Source: Hyphomicrobium_A sp964493785 (lineage in GTDB: Bacteria > Pseudomonadota > Alphaproteobacteria > Rhizobiales > Hyphomicrobiaceae). From it: a stretch of 64,000 nt of DNA. Positions 36,306 to 43,898 of the stretch are shown here, one piece after another. A program made the translations under genes and the position numbers. Location: contig CAZBPM010000009.1 in assembly GCA_964493785.1 (NCBI GenBank), positions 70,114-134,113 of the forward strand, in the 5' to 3' direction. Each line of letters begins with the position of its first letter. Positions within the stretch are counted from its first letter, which is position 1. Below the pieces are notes generated by a model. The model worked only from the letters and a program-made list of their open reading frames with translations, did no database searches and was not told where the DNA came from.

Positions 36306-37273
36306 TTCAGGGCCTCGGTGGTGAGCGTTTCGCCCGTCTCAGTCGCCTGCCAGCGACGGTCGTTTCCACCCTGCATGCGCATGATGATCGACAGCAGCGG
36401 CTCGGCCGGCGAGCGGTCCGTGTGATGGATGAGCAACGACCAGCCCAGACGACGGGTGATCTCTACGAGTTGCGCGCGATGCTCCGCCAGCCGCTTGATA
36501 TATTCGCCGCGCAGGCTCTGCACGCGATCGGCGACCCAACGCTGTCCGCCGGTAGGGCTAAGGAATTCCGTTCGGCCCTCGTACGGCAGCGTCTCTTCCG
36601 CCGGATCGACGACCATGACCAGATGGCCGGCCGAGCCGTCCGACGCCAGCATCTGGATGTGCTCGCGCGTCTTCTCGATCGGATCGAGGAAATCACCAAC
36701 GACAATGGCGCCTGAGAACCGCGCTAGATGCACTTTTGGGGGCTGCGTCGCCTGCAGCATGTCTGAATCTTCGTGCGCGAGAATGGATTCGGCCATGCGC
36801 GTCGTCGCCTTGCGGCTCGACGTCGGCGGCGTCAGGCCGAGAAACGCCACGCGCTCGCCTCCGCGCACCAGAAGCTCCGACGCCGCAAGCGTGATCAGCA
36901 GGGCTCTGTCGCGCTTGGTCGTCGGCGCGAGGTGGCTGCGAAAGTTCATCGACGGCGAAAGATCCGACCAGAGCCACACCGTGTGCGCCGCCTCCCACTC
37001 GCGCTCGCGCACGAAGAGATGGTCGGAGCTGGCCGAGCGTCGCCAGTCGATCTGCCGGAGCGTATCGCTCGCTTGGAATTGACGGAACTGCCAGAAAGTC
37101 TCGCCCGGCCCCGAACGACGCCGTCCGTGCAGCCCATGCGCCACCGTCTGCGCGATGCGCTGCGCATCGACGAGAATCTCGGGCAGACGGTCGGCAAGGC
37201 CATGCGCTTCGCGTTCGAGCGTCAGGACCCCGGCCCTTGCGGCCGGATCCTGCCGGGAGGTGGCGTTCGCCAT
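36302..37273 (-). CDS. DUF58 domain-containing protein
   Basis: Soluble 323-residue VWA-like protein of the DUF58 family, which pairs with MoxR ATPases. Diagnostic sequences are HGLHGRRRSGPGETFWQFRQF, DTLRQIDWRRSASSDHLFVREREWE and a degenerate MIDAS-like LWSDLSPSM. It lies 3 bp downstream of the MoxR gene and overlaps the DUF4159 gene by 4 bp, so the operon is translationally coupled. DUF58 proteins are thought to be substrates or adaptors for the ATPase. Confidence 0.95.
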   Translation of the reverse strand: MANATSRQDPAARAGVLTLEREAHGLADRLPEILVDAQRIAQTVAHGLHGRRRSGPGETFWQFRQFQASDTLRQIDWRRSASSDHLFVREREWEAAHTVWLWSDLSPSMNFRSHLAPTTKRDRALLITLAASELLVRGGERVAFLGLTPPTSSRKATTRMAESILAHEDSDMLQATQPPKVHLARFSGAIVVGDFLDPIEKTREHIQMLASDGSAGHLVMVVDPAEETLPYEGRTEFLSPTGGQRWVADRVQSLRGEYIKRLAEHRAQLVEITRRLGWSLLIHHTDRSPAEPLLSIIMRMQGGNDRRWQATETGETLTTEALK

Positions 37274-37276
37274 TCC

Positions 37277-38275
37277 CTACTCCACCGCAGCAACGAGGCG
37301 CGCGATGATATCGCTGAGATCCTTGCCTTCGGCGCGCGCTGCGAACGTCAGCGCCATGCGGTGCTTCAGGATCGGCTCGGCGAGTGCCAGCACGTCGTCC
37401 ACCGAAGGTGCGAGGCGGCCGTCGATCAGCGCCTTGGCGCGCACCGCGAGCATCAGCGACTGGCTGGCGCGCGGACCTGGGCCCCACGCGACGTACCGAT
37501 CCGTCTCTTCGTTGGCCCCGGTGCCCGGACGCGCCGAGCGCACGAGCTTCAGGATGGAGTCGACGACCTTGTCCGGAACCGGGATCTGTCGAACCAGTCG
37601 CTGGATGCTCATCAGCTCGGTTCCCGACAGCACGGCATCGAGATGACGCTCATCGGTGCCCGTCGTGGCAAACAGCATGCGCCGCTCGGCGAGCACGTCC
37701 GGGTAGGTCACGTCGATCTGCAGCAGGAAGCGGTCGAGCTGCGCCTCGGGAAGCGGATAGGTGCCCTCGTGCTCCAGCGGGTTCTGCGTCGCGAGCACAT
37801 GGAACGGCGAGGGAATGTCATGGCGCACGCCAGCGACGGTGACGTGATGCTCCTGCATGGCCTGCAGCAGCGCCGACTGCGTGCGCGGCGATGCGCGGTT
37901 GATTTCGTCGGCCATCAGCAACTGCGTGAAGATCGGGCCCTTCACCAAGCGGAACGAGCGCGACTTGCCGGGAACGTCTTCCAGCACTTCCGAGCCGATG
38001 ATGTCCGACGGCATGAGGTCCGGCGTGAACTGCACGCGCTTTGCATCGAGGCCGAGCACCTTCCCCAGCGTCTCGACCAGCAACGTCTTCGCCAGACCCG
38101 GCACGCCGATCAGCAGCGCATGACCACCGGACAGGATCGTGATGAGCGTCCGCTCGATGACCACGTCCTGACCGAAGATGACCGACCCGGCCGCCTTGTG
38201 CGCTCGCTGCACCCGCTCGGCAGCAGCCTCCAGGCGCGGAACGATGTCGGCTTGTGTATCGATGACAGTGCTCAT
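37277..38275 (-). CDS. MoxR family AAA+ ATPase
   Basis: AAA+ ATPase of 332 residues starting MSTVIDTQADIVPRLE; the frame open to 38359 is not family-like. Walker A is LLIGVPGLAKT, and Walker B is in QLLMADEINRASPRTQSALLQAMQE. Sensor and arginine-finger regions include VLATQNPLEHEGTYPLPEAQLDRFL. MoxR proteins act as chaperone-like ATPases that activate partner VWA/DUF58 proteins. It is first in the operon, divergent from the DUF1285 gene across about 180 bp. Confidence 0.96.
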   Translation of the reverse strand: MSTVIDTQADIVPRLEAAAERVQRAHKAAGSVIFGQDVVIERTLITILSGGHALLIGVPGLAKTLLVETLGKVLGLDAKRVQFTPDLMPSDIIGSEVLEDVPGKSRSFRLVKGPIFTQLLMADEINRASPRTQSALLQAMQEHHVTVAGVRHDIPSPFHVLATQNPLEHEGTYPLPEAQLDRFLLQIDVTYPDVLAERRMLFATTGTDERHLDAVLSGTELMSIQRLVRQIPVPDKVVDSILKLVRSARPGTGANEETDRYVAWGPGPRASQSLMLAVRAKALIDGRLAPSVDDVLALAEPILKHRMALTFAARAEGKDLSDIIARLVAAVE

Positions 38276-38454
38276 GGGGAATGCGGCTCGCTTTGTTATC
38301 GCAGCGGTGTTCAGAACACGCTTGGCCAGCTTAGCAGGAGAATTAAGGGAACGATCCAAGGCGGCATGGGCTGGGTCAAGTGAATGTTACGTTAGATTGG
38401 GGGTAATGAGTGTCACACGCGCCCGGCTAGGCTTATGTGGCAGTTCAAGCGAAC

Positions 38455-39054
38455 ATGAACGATAGAAAGGTGGAAAAGTTGGGCGATCTCGGCAGGCTGC
38501 AGGAAATGGTGAGCAGCGGCTCGCAACGGCGCCCCGCCCCGGTCGAGACGTGGAACCCGCCCTACTGCGGCGATATCGGCCTCAAGATCCGCCGCGACGG
38601 CACTTGGCTCTACCAGGAAAGCCCGATTGACCGCCTGTCTCTGGTCAAGCTGTTTGCTGGGGTGCTCCGCAAGGACGCCGACGGCCGGACCTATCTCGTC
38701 ACGCCCGCAGAAAAGGTGGATGTCGAGGTCGACGACGCACCGTTTCTAGCCGTTGAGATGGAGGTACAGGGAGCTGGAAAGCTTCAGCAACTCGTCTTCC
38801 GCACCAATGTCGACGACGTCGTGGCATGCGGACCCGAGCACCCGCTGCGTTTCACCGAGCAAAAGCCCGGCGGCGGACTGAAACCCTACCTGCACGTCAG
38901 GGGCCGCCTTGAAGCACTGCTAACGCGCGCGCTCATGCACGAGCTGGCTGCACTCGCCGTCGAAGAGCCCCACGAAGGCGCGCTTGTAGCCGGCATCTGG
39001 AGCGGCGGCGCCTTCTTCCCGCTCGCGGCCGGCTCTGCCGTCAGTGGACCTTGA
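38455..39054 (+). CDS. DUF1285 domain-containing protein
   Basis: Soluble 199-residue protein with the DUF1285 core: PVETWNPPYCGDIGLKIRRDGTWLYQESPIDR, LVKLFAGVLRKDADGRTYLVTPAEKV, and RFTEQKPGGGLKPYLHVRGRLEALLTRALMHEL. The ATG at 38455 (MNDRKVEK) is preferred to the GTG at 38437. It is divergent from the MoxR operon, a recurrent arrangement in alphaproteobacteria. It overlaps the convergent usg stop by 14 bp. The function is unknown. Confidence 0.93.
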   Translation: MNDRKVEKLGDLGRLQEMVSSGSQRRPAPVETWNPPYCGDIGLKIRRDGTWLYQESPIDRLSLVKLFAGVLRKDADGRTYLVTPAEKVDVEVDDAPFLAVEMEVQGAGKLQQLVFRTNVDDVVACGPEHPLRFTEQKPGGGLKPYLHVRGRLEALLTRALMHELAALAVEEPHEGALVAGIWSGGAFFPLAAGSAVSGP

Positions 39055-39310
39055 ACTCGGCCCCCACGAGGCGAACCTCGCTAGGCGTCAGCAGCTTGCT
39101 GTGGGCAACCGTCACCTTGAACAGTTTGCCTTCGAGCTTTGCCACCCAGAAGTCGAGGAACCCCGTCAGCTTGGGAAAGCGCGGGTGAAGGTCGTAGTCC
39201 TGCCAGATGTAGCTCTGCAGCAGCGCAGGATGGTCAGGCAGGCGGTATAGGATCTCGGCCGTCGTCAGACTGTAGCCTTTGAGTAGCGAGGCGATCTCGG
39301 GCTCTTGCAT
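39041..39310 (-). CDS. usg: Usg family protein
   Basis: Small protein of 89 residues matching Usg: KGYSLTTAEILYRLPDHPALLQ, SYIWQDYDLHPRFPKLTGFLDFW and VAHSKLLTPSEVRLVGAEFKVH. The start MQEPEIASLLKGY has GGGGGA upstream; the frame to 39400 is not used. In many alphaproteobacteria usg sits beside trpF or trpB, but here it is next to the DUF1285 gene with no tryptophan gene. It overlaps the convergent DUF1285 CDS by 14 bp. The function is unknown. Confidence 0.94.
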   Translation of the reverse strand: MQEPEIASLLKGYSLTTAEILYRLPDHPALLQSYIWQDYDLHPRFPKLTGFLDFWVAKLEGKLFKVTVAHSKLLTPSEVRLVGAEFKVH

Positions 39311-39498
39311 GTGTGTCCCCCGAAGTTGCGTTGCTTCCGTCCCGGACGAAGCATCCAAATGATAGACAAGTGAAAGCCTCTGACAATGAATTTGTTCCAC
39401 GAATGAAATGGGTTAGCAGCCTTCCGCGTCGACTGCTGATAAGCGCCGCAAAACCACGCACGACGCGCACCAAACCGCCTCACGCATAAGCAAAGCCG

Positions 39499-40161
39499 AT
39501 GCTTGAAACCGCACTCACGAGTTTCGCGACGTTCTTCGCCACGATTGGTCCCATCGAGGCCGCTGTCCTGTTCGCGACACTGACCCCGAAGATGGAGCGC
39601 GCCGAGCGAGCGGCGATCGCGATTCGCGCCACAGCGATCGCCGGTGTGCTGCTGCTGATCTTCACGCTTTTCGGTCAGCCGCTGCTCGATGAGCTCGGCG
39701 TCAGCATTGCAGCGCTTCAGGTCGCTGGCGGGATCATCCTCCTGCTGATCGCGCTCGATATGGTGTTCGCCAAGCCGACCAGCGCATTCAAGCTCACCCA
39801 GCCCGAGGACGAGGAAGCGCAGACCAAGGACGATATCGCGGTCTTCCCGCTGGCTATGCCGCTTCTCGCGGGCCCCGGTGCGATGAGCGCCGGTATACTG
39901 CTGGCGTCCAATGCGGACGGAGATCCACTGCTTCTCGCGACCACCGTCGGCGCCCTCGCGGCCGTCATGGTCGTCACCCTCGCGCTGCTTCTGCTCTCGC
40001 ACCAAATCAATCAGATGATTGGCATCACCGCGCAGCGCGTGTTGGCGGGTGTTCGGAATTCTTCTTTCGGGCATTGCGATGCAGTCCGTTTTCAACGGGC
40101 TCGGAGCCAGTGGAATTCTGCGCGCAGCCGCCTGATCGCCCGGCAACGGCACACCGGTTAG
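39499..40161 (+). CDS. MarC family membrane protein with frameshifted C-terminus
   Basis: MarC-family integral membrane protein with about five visible helices (SFATFFATIGPIEAAVLFATL, ALQVAGGIILLLIALDMVF, TTVGALAAVMVVTLALLLLS) and the family loop AVFPLAMPLLAGPGAM. After QMIGITAQRVLAG the frame turns into non-membrane sequence. One base later, the +1 frame from 40049 reads VFGILLSGIAMQSVFNGLGASGIL and stops at 40133-40135, which is the expected last MarC helix. A net +1 or -2 change near 40045-40050 therefore breaks the gene, or it is a sequencing error. An intact version would be about 212 residues. Confidence 0.85.
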   Translation: MLETALTSFATFFATIGPIEAAVLFATLTPKMERAERAAIAIRATAIAGVLLLIFTLFGQPLLDELGVSIAALQVAGGIILLLIALDMVFAKPTSAFKLTQPEDEEAQTKDDIAVFPLAMPLLAGPGAMSAGILLASNADGDPLLLATTVGALAAVMVVTLALLLLSHQINQMIGITAQRVLAGVRNSSFGHCDAVRFQRARSQWNSARSRLIARQRHTG

Positions 40162-40210
40162 GCCGGCATTAACCATGAGGGACCACAATCAGGGCAGTCG
40201 CGTTTGTTGA

Positions 40211-40255
40211 GAGGCGTGTCCCCCCATGTGCGTGTCCCCAATGTGCGTGTCCAAC
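40211..40255. repeat. 15-bp tandem repeat
   Basis: The unit ATGTGCGTGTCCCCA occurs at 40226-40240 and again, with a variant end, at 40241-40255. A third partial unit (GAGGCGTGTCCCCCC) lies at 40211-40225. It sits just upstream of the proline-rich lipoprotein gene and may affect its start region. Confidence 0.6.
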
Positions 40256-40276
40256 CAGTCGTCGCGTTCAGCAGCT

Positions 40277-40609
40277 ATGCGTACCGTCCGTTGTAAGGGT
40301 GGAGCAGGAGCGCCGCGCATCCGCGTGGCGCTCCTCATCTCGCTCGTGGCCGCGGCCATGGGCGGGTGCAGCGCGTCCGCGCCCCTGCCCAACAGCGGGC
40401 TTGTGAGCGCCTTCGTATCGACGCCGCCGCGCGACATGCGCCCTCCGGTCGAGATCGAAGGCGACGGCCACGAGGCCCAGCGTCCCCCGCCGATGCGCAT
40501 GTTCCAGCGCGAGGATGATCCGACGCAGCCGTTCAGTCCCAACTACGGTGAGGTTCCACTCCCGCAGCACGAGGACGACGCCGAAGACGCCCCGCCCGCG
40601 CCGGCGTAA
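40277..40609 (+). CDS. Proline-rich putative lipoprotein of unknown function
   Basis: Protein of 110 residues from the ATG at 40277 (an in-frame ATG at 40226 lies in tandem-repeat sequence). The N-terminal signal ends with a lipobox-like AAMGGC and cysteine. The mature part is Pro/Asp/Glu rich (RDMRPPVEIEGDGHEAQ, VPLPQHEDDAEDAPPAPA) and probably disordered. No family was recognised. It is followed 54 bp later by another small secreted protein. Confidence 0.6.
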   Translation: MRTVRCKGGAGAPRIRVALLISLVAAAMGGCSASAPLPNSGLVSAFVSTPPRDMRPPVEIEGDGHEAQRPPPMRMFQREDDPTQPFSPNYGEVPLPQHEDDAEDAPPAPA

Positions 40610-40663
40610 GAGTAATTTCGCGGCGGCATCCCTACATTGAGGGAAGTCGCCGCGGAGTTCTCA

Positions 40664-40993
40664 ATGTCTCGAATTTTCATCTTACTGTTTTTGTGCGTGG
40701 CACCCATCTGGGTGCTGCCGGCGTCAGCCGCGTCGCCCTCACGCCAGCCGCTCGCGAGCGATGCTCACCGTGCCGGTCCTGGCGGCACGTATGGCACCAT
40801 GAAATCCGCTCGGCCGGCGCCTCCGATGCGCAACTACGGCGGAGCCCGCGACCGCGGTCAAAAACAACCCTACGATTATCGCTACTACAGCGACACCGAC
40901 CGCTCGCCGGGCTCCTGCCGGCGATACGCGCAACGCGCGATTGCAACCAAGAACAGCAACTGGTGGACGCGCTACAGGGCCTGCCTCAGATAG
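40664..40993 (+). CDS. Small secreted protein with C-terminal WWTRYRAC motif
   Basis: Exported 109-residue protein starting MSRIFILLFLCVAPIWVLP, cleaved near SAAS. The middle is Pro/Gly/Tyr rich with repeated basic residues. The C-terminus CRRYAQRAIATKNSNWWTRYRAC shares a spaced Cys/Arg-Ala/WWxRYxAC pattern with the next secreted protein at 41133. Two conserved cysteines could form a disulfide loop. The function is unknown. Confidence 0.7.
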   Translation: MSRIFILLFLCVAPIWVLPASAASPSRQPLASDAHRAGPGGTYGTMKSARPAPPMRNYGGARDRGQKQPYDYRYYSDTDRSPGSCRRYAQRAIATKNSNWWTRYRACLR

Positions 40994-41132
40994 TCGAACT
41001 ATCGTAGCTCCTTGATCGGAAGCACGGGCGCCCCACCTATAGTTAACGCTTTCCGAATGACGGCTTCCCCCGCGCTCGTCGATGCGCCGGCCGAAGCATC
41101 GCTGCGGAGGCTTGACCCCAGGAGGAACCACG

Positions 41133-41621
41133 ATGATCCGAAACAAGATGCTGGCTGGCGCCGCAGCAGGCGTATTTGCCGCCTTTCTTGTAGGGCCGGC
41201 GGCCAACGCTGTCCCGCTGCCCAACTCGGGCACCGCCCAGCAAGGGCTGGTTGAGCAAGTGAAGAGAGGTCCGGGAGGCGGCGGGGGTGGCCATTTCCGC
41301 GGCGGTGGTGGCGGCGGCCCACGCTTTCACGGCGGCGGCGGAGGCCCACGCTTTCACGGCGGGGGCGGCGGTGGCCCACGCTTCCATGGCAACCACGGTC
41401 ACGGTCCGCGGCATTTCCACGGCCCCCGAGGGCCTCGCCACTTCCACGGACCGCGTTTCCGTGGCGGTTACTTTCCGTACGCCTACGGCTACGGGGCCTA
41501 TTCGAGCTACTATTTCGACGATTACGGCGGTTACGCCGACTGCGCACCGCTCCGTCGCCGCGCGATGCAGAGCGGCAAGCGCTATTGGTGGAACCGCTAC
41601 TACGCGTGCATAGACGGTTAA
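41133..41621 (+). CDS. Gly/His-rich secreted protein with C-terminal WWNRYYAC motif
   Basis: Exported 162-residue protein, ATG at 41133 with an AGGAGGAA ribosome site, signal MIRNKMLAGAAAGVFAAFL cleaved near NA-VP. Residues about 45-105 are repeats of G5-6-PRFHG (three copies) and HFHGPRGPR-type units, rich in Gly and His and likely disordered or metal-binding. A Tyr-rich segment precedes the C-terminal CAPLRRRAMQSGKRYWWNRYYAC, which matches the pattern in the 40664 protein. A GC hairpin terminator follows the stop. Confidence 0.8.
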   Translation: MIRNKMLAGAAAGVFAAFLVGPAANAVPLPNSGTAQQGLVEQVKRGPGGGGGGHFRGGGGGGPRFHGGGGGPRFHGGGGGGPRFHGNHGHGPRHFHGPRGPRHFHGPRFRGGYFPYAYGYGAYSSYYFDDYGGYADCAPLRRRAMQSGKRYWWNRYYACIDG

Positions 41622-41644
41622 GCAGCTCCGATGGAGGATGCGCA

Positions 41645-41671
41645 GGGGCCGGAGCTTTCCGGCCCCTTTTT
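41645..41671 (+). terminator. Rho-independent terminator
   Basis: The 9-bp stem GGGGCCGGA/TCCGGCCCC with loop GCTT is followed directly by TTTTT. It lies 24 bp after the Gly/His-rich secreted protein stop and before the GNAT gene. Confidence 0.92.
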
Positions 41672-41698
41672 GCATCCGCCTTTTCCTGTCCGGGTGAT

Positions 41699-42250
41699 AT
41701 GGGCGCCAACACGACGATGTCTGCCACCGATGCCGCCGCCTCAGCGGTCGTCGTCAAGCATTGGAACGCCGTGCCGCGTTCCGCACAGCTCATGGCAGAG
41801 TTGGACGCGATCTTTTTTGAGGCCTCGAACACCAAATCGTTTGCCAGCGATGAGGCGCGCGCCGCATTCCGCGAGCGATGGTTCGGCCGCTATCTCGAGC
41901 AGCACTCGCAATGGGCCTACATTGCTCAAGACCCCAGTGGTTCGATCGCGGGTTATCTCGTCGGAGCGATTGACGAACCGACGGGCTTTGATGATTTCAT
42001 CTCAGCGGCGCAGGCGTTCCCCGCGCATCTGCACGTCAATCTTGCGCCCAAGTTCCGCAGCCGCGGGATCGGCGCCCAGTTGATCGAGGCCTTTGTCGCC
42101 GACGCCGCACGCGCCGGCGTGAAGGGCGTGCACGTCGTCACCTCGTCAGATGCTCGCAACGTCCGCTTCTATGACCGCGTCGACTTCAAGCCGCGTGCCA
42201 CGACCAACGTCAACGGCCACGAGCTGGTTTTTCTCGGCCGCGCACTCTGA
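41699..42250 (+). CDS. GNAT family N-acetyltransferase
   Basis: Acetyltransferase of 183 residues from the ATG at 41699; an ATG at 41717 is also possible. The acetyl-CoA pyrophosphate loop is LHVNLAPKFRSRGIGAQLIEAF (Q/RxxGxG/A type). The C-terminal GVHVVTSSDARNVRFYDRVDF is the GNAT beta5-alpha4 region with Asn and Tyr. The substrate is unknown. It follows the terminator of the secreted-protein gene and has its own promoter region of under 30 bp, so read-through is possible. Confidence 0.88.
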   Translation: MGANTTMSATDAAASAVVVKHWNAVPRSAQLMAELDAIFFEASNTKSFASDEARAAFRERWFGRYLEQHSQWAYIAQDPSGSIAGYLVGAIDEPTGFDDFISAAQAFPAHLHVNLAPKFRSRGIGAQLIEAFVADAARAGVKGVHVVTSSDARNVRFYDRVDFKPRATTNVNGHELVFLGRAL

Positions 42251-42277
42251 GATCCATCTGCGAATGAGCGCCTCTTC

Positions 42278-42308
42278 AAAAAGAAAAGGCCCACGCTGAG
42301 CGTGAGCC
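42278..42308 (-). terminator. Rho-independent terminator of the DUF2147 gene
   Basis: On the minus strand a 9-bp stem GGCTCACGC/GCGTGGGCC (one G-T wobble) with a three-base loop is followed by TTTTCTTTTT. It lies 25 bp after the stop of the minus-strand DUF2147 gene. Confidence 0.88.
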
Positions 42309-42332
42309 TCTTCGGAAGCTAGAAAGAGCGCC

Positions 42333-43148
42333 TTAATCCTTGTCGCATGGGAAAGAGATGACGCCGACATAAGGTGCAGTGACTTTGCACGTCTTGCCGT
42401 TGCGCCTCAGCTTCACCGGGCCGTCGCCGTTCTCCAACTCGTCCATGATCCGCGCAACGACCTTGCCCTTGCCACCTGCAGGAGGTGCGTCGTCATCGTC
42501 ATCGCTTGGATCGGCCTTCGCCATTTCCGACTTCTTCGCGTCTGCTTTCGGCGCATCCGCATCGGATTTCGCAACGCTCGACTTGTCGGACGCGCCCGGC
42601 TTGGCGGCGTCGGCGTCCGGTGCTGCAGCGTTGAGTTGAACCGGTGCCGACTTGTCGTCCGCCGCCGGCTTCTCGTCCGCCTTCGCCGTATCAGCCGGCT
42701 TGGCCGCTGGCGCCGCAGCCTCGTTGATGTCAGACGCGGCGCAAATCTGAAGATCAGCAGGCGCCCGCTTCCACGTGTGCGTTTCGCTCAGCCACTTCGA
42801 GCCCGCATAGCCCTTGACCCGCAGCTTGTCGTTGTCGAGCGCCGTCAGCTCCACGTCAAACTTGCGGCCGCGATCTGGATCGTAGATCCAGCCGTTGTCC
42901 CACTTGTTCTTGCCCACCGACTTGACGTTGCCGATGATCTTCTTCCCGCAGTCCTTGGCGTCTGCGGCGTCTTTCACCCAGGCGACGCGCCCGCACAGCT
43001 TGCCATCGCAATCGCTGATCTCGACAGCACCCCGGCCGGTGTGATCGATCCAGACGCCGAGGGGAGAATTGTCTGCATGCGCGGCCACTACCGACATCGC
43101 CGCAAGGGCGAGGCCGGAGCACGGCACAGTGATACGGATAGAGCGCAT
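42333..43148 (-). CDS. Secreted DUF2147 protein with acidic linker
   Basis: Exported 271-residue protein, GGAGGTAA ribosome site, signal peptide ending near AHA-DN. The N-terminal DUF2147 domain has SPLGVWIDHTGRGAVEISDCDGKLCGRVAWV and DNGWIYDPDRGRKFDVELT and ends with KWLSETHTWKRAP. An Ala/Lys/Asp/Pro-rich low-complexity linker (about residues 145-225) precedes a short C-terminal domain ending TAPYVGVISFPCDKD. DUF2147 domains are lipocalin-like beta barrels. A second DUF2147 gene lies 750 bp upstream on the same strand. Confidence 0.9.
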   Translation of the reverse strand: MRSIRITVPCSGLALAAMSVVAAHADNSPLGVWIDHTGRGAVEISDCDGKLCGRVAWVKDAADAKDCGKKIIGNVKSVGKNKWDNGWIYDPDRGRKFDVELTALDNDKLRVKGYAGSKWLSETHTWKRAPADLQICAASDINEAAAPAAKPADTAKADEKPAADDKSAPVQLNAAAPDADAAKPGASDKSSVAKSDADAPKADAKKSEMAKADPSDDDDDAPPAGGKGKVVARIMDELENGDGPVKLRRNGKTCKVTAPYVGVISFPCDKD

Positions 43149-43251
43149 GGGTTACCTCCAAAAAACTTCTGGCCTTGACCTAGGCAAATGCAGACGCGCA
43201 CGCAAGCCGCGTATCGGTCGCGCAAAATCATACGCTTTCGCGTACCGCGCG

Positions 43252-43267
43252 ATGTTCCGTGTGGAAC
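43252..43267. repeat. Inverted repeat TGTTCC-GTGT-GGAACA
   Basis: Perfect 6-bp arms with a four-base spacer upstream of the DUF2147 gene at 43148. A second short inverted repeat, TACGC-TTTC-GCGTA, lies at 43230-43243. Either may be a regulator site; no matching regulator is encoded nearby. Confidence 0.35.
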
Positions 43268-43291
43268 AAGGCACACACGCGAGCCCGCGAT

Positions 43292-43876
43292 TTATTTCTT
43301 GGAAAGCACACTCGCGCTGAGCATAGCTTTTGCGCCTGCGTTTTCAGGCACGTGGAGCTGAATGAAGCTCACAGCCGCGGGTGTTCGGTGTGTCCATGAG
43401 TACACGCGAGTGGAGCCATCCTGCCACGTCTTCTCAGGGGCCCGTCCGACGCCCCGCGTCAATTCGTCGAGCAGCAACGAGGATTTCGCATTCGGCACGC
43501 GCAGCGCGCACGTCGTTTCGGTCGTAGCCGCGAATGTGGGTGCCTGCGCTTTGAGCGCGTCGTCCGGCTTCCCGCGCATCGCTGTCAGCACGAACTCCTG
43601 GCCGTGGTCGTGATAGCGCCAGCCGAGGAACTTCTCATACGGGGTGTCAGGAACGAATGGCGCCAGATCCTCGCCGTACAGCTGATCGTACTCGCCGAAA
43701 CCCGCCGCACGCTCGACGCCGTCGAGATCGGGCAAGTGCTTGAGACAGAAGAAGTTGAATTGCCCGAAGACGCGCGCCGGACCTTTCTCCTTGGCGATCG
43801 TCTGCGCCAAAGCGGCCGACGCTAGCGACGCCATGACGAGGAAGGCAATCAACGTGCGCGTCGGGCTGAAGCTCAT
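43292..43876 (-). CDS. Secreted protein of unknown function between two DUF2147 genes
   Basis: Exported 194-residue protein, signal MSFSPTRTLIAFLVMASLA cleaved near LAQ-TI. The mature part includes FGQFNFFCLKHLPDLDGVERAAG, GWRYHDHGQEFVLTAMRGKPDD and TTCALRVPNAKSSLLLDELT. Two cysteines are present. The C-terminal VYSWTHRTPAAVSFIQLHVPENAG is beta-rich. It starts 22 bp after the upstream DUF2147 gene stop. I do not recognise a named family. Confidence 0.72.
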   Translation of the reverse strand: MSFSPTRTLIAFLVMASLASAALAQTIAKEKGPARVFGQFNFFCLKHLPDLDGVERAAGFGEYDQLYGEDLAPFVPDTPYEKFLGWRYHDHGQEFVLTAMRGKPDDALKAQAPTFAATTETTCALRVPNAKSSLLLDELTRGVGRAPEKTWQDGSTRVYSWTHRTPAAVSFIQLHVPENAGAKAMLSASVLSKK

Positions 43877-43898
43877 CGGTGCTGCTCCAGCGGAAGGC

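Noticed and set aside
36773..38383. A 536-residue plus-strand frame opposite the DUF58 and MoxR genes
   Set aside because: Both opposite-strand genes are firmly assigned; the frame is Arg-rich with no family motif.
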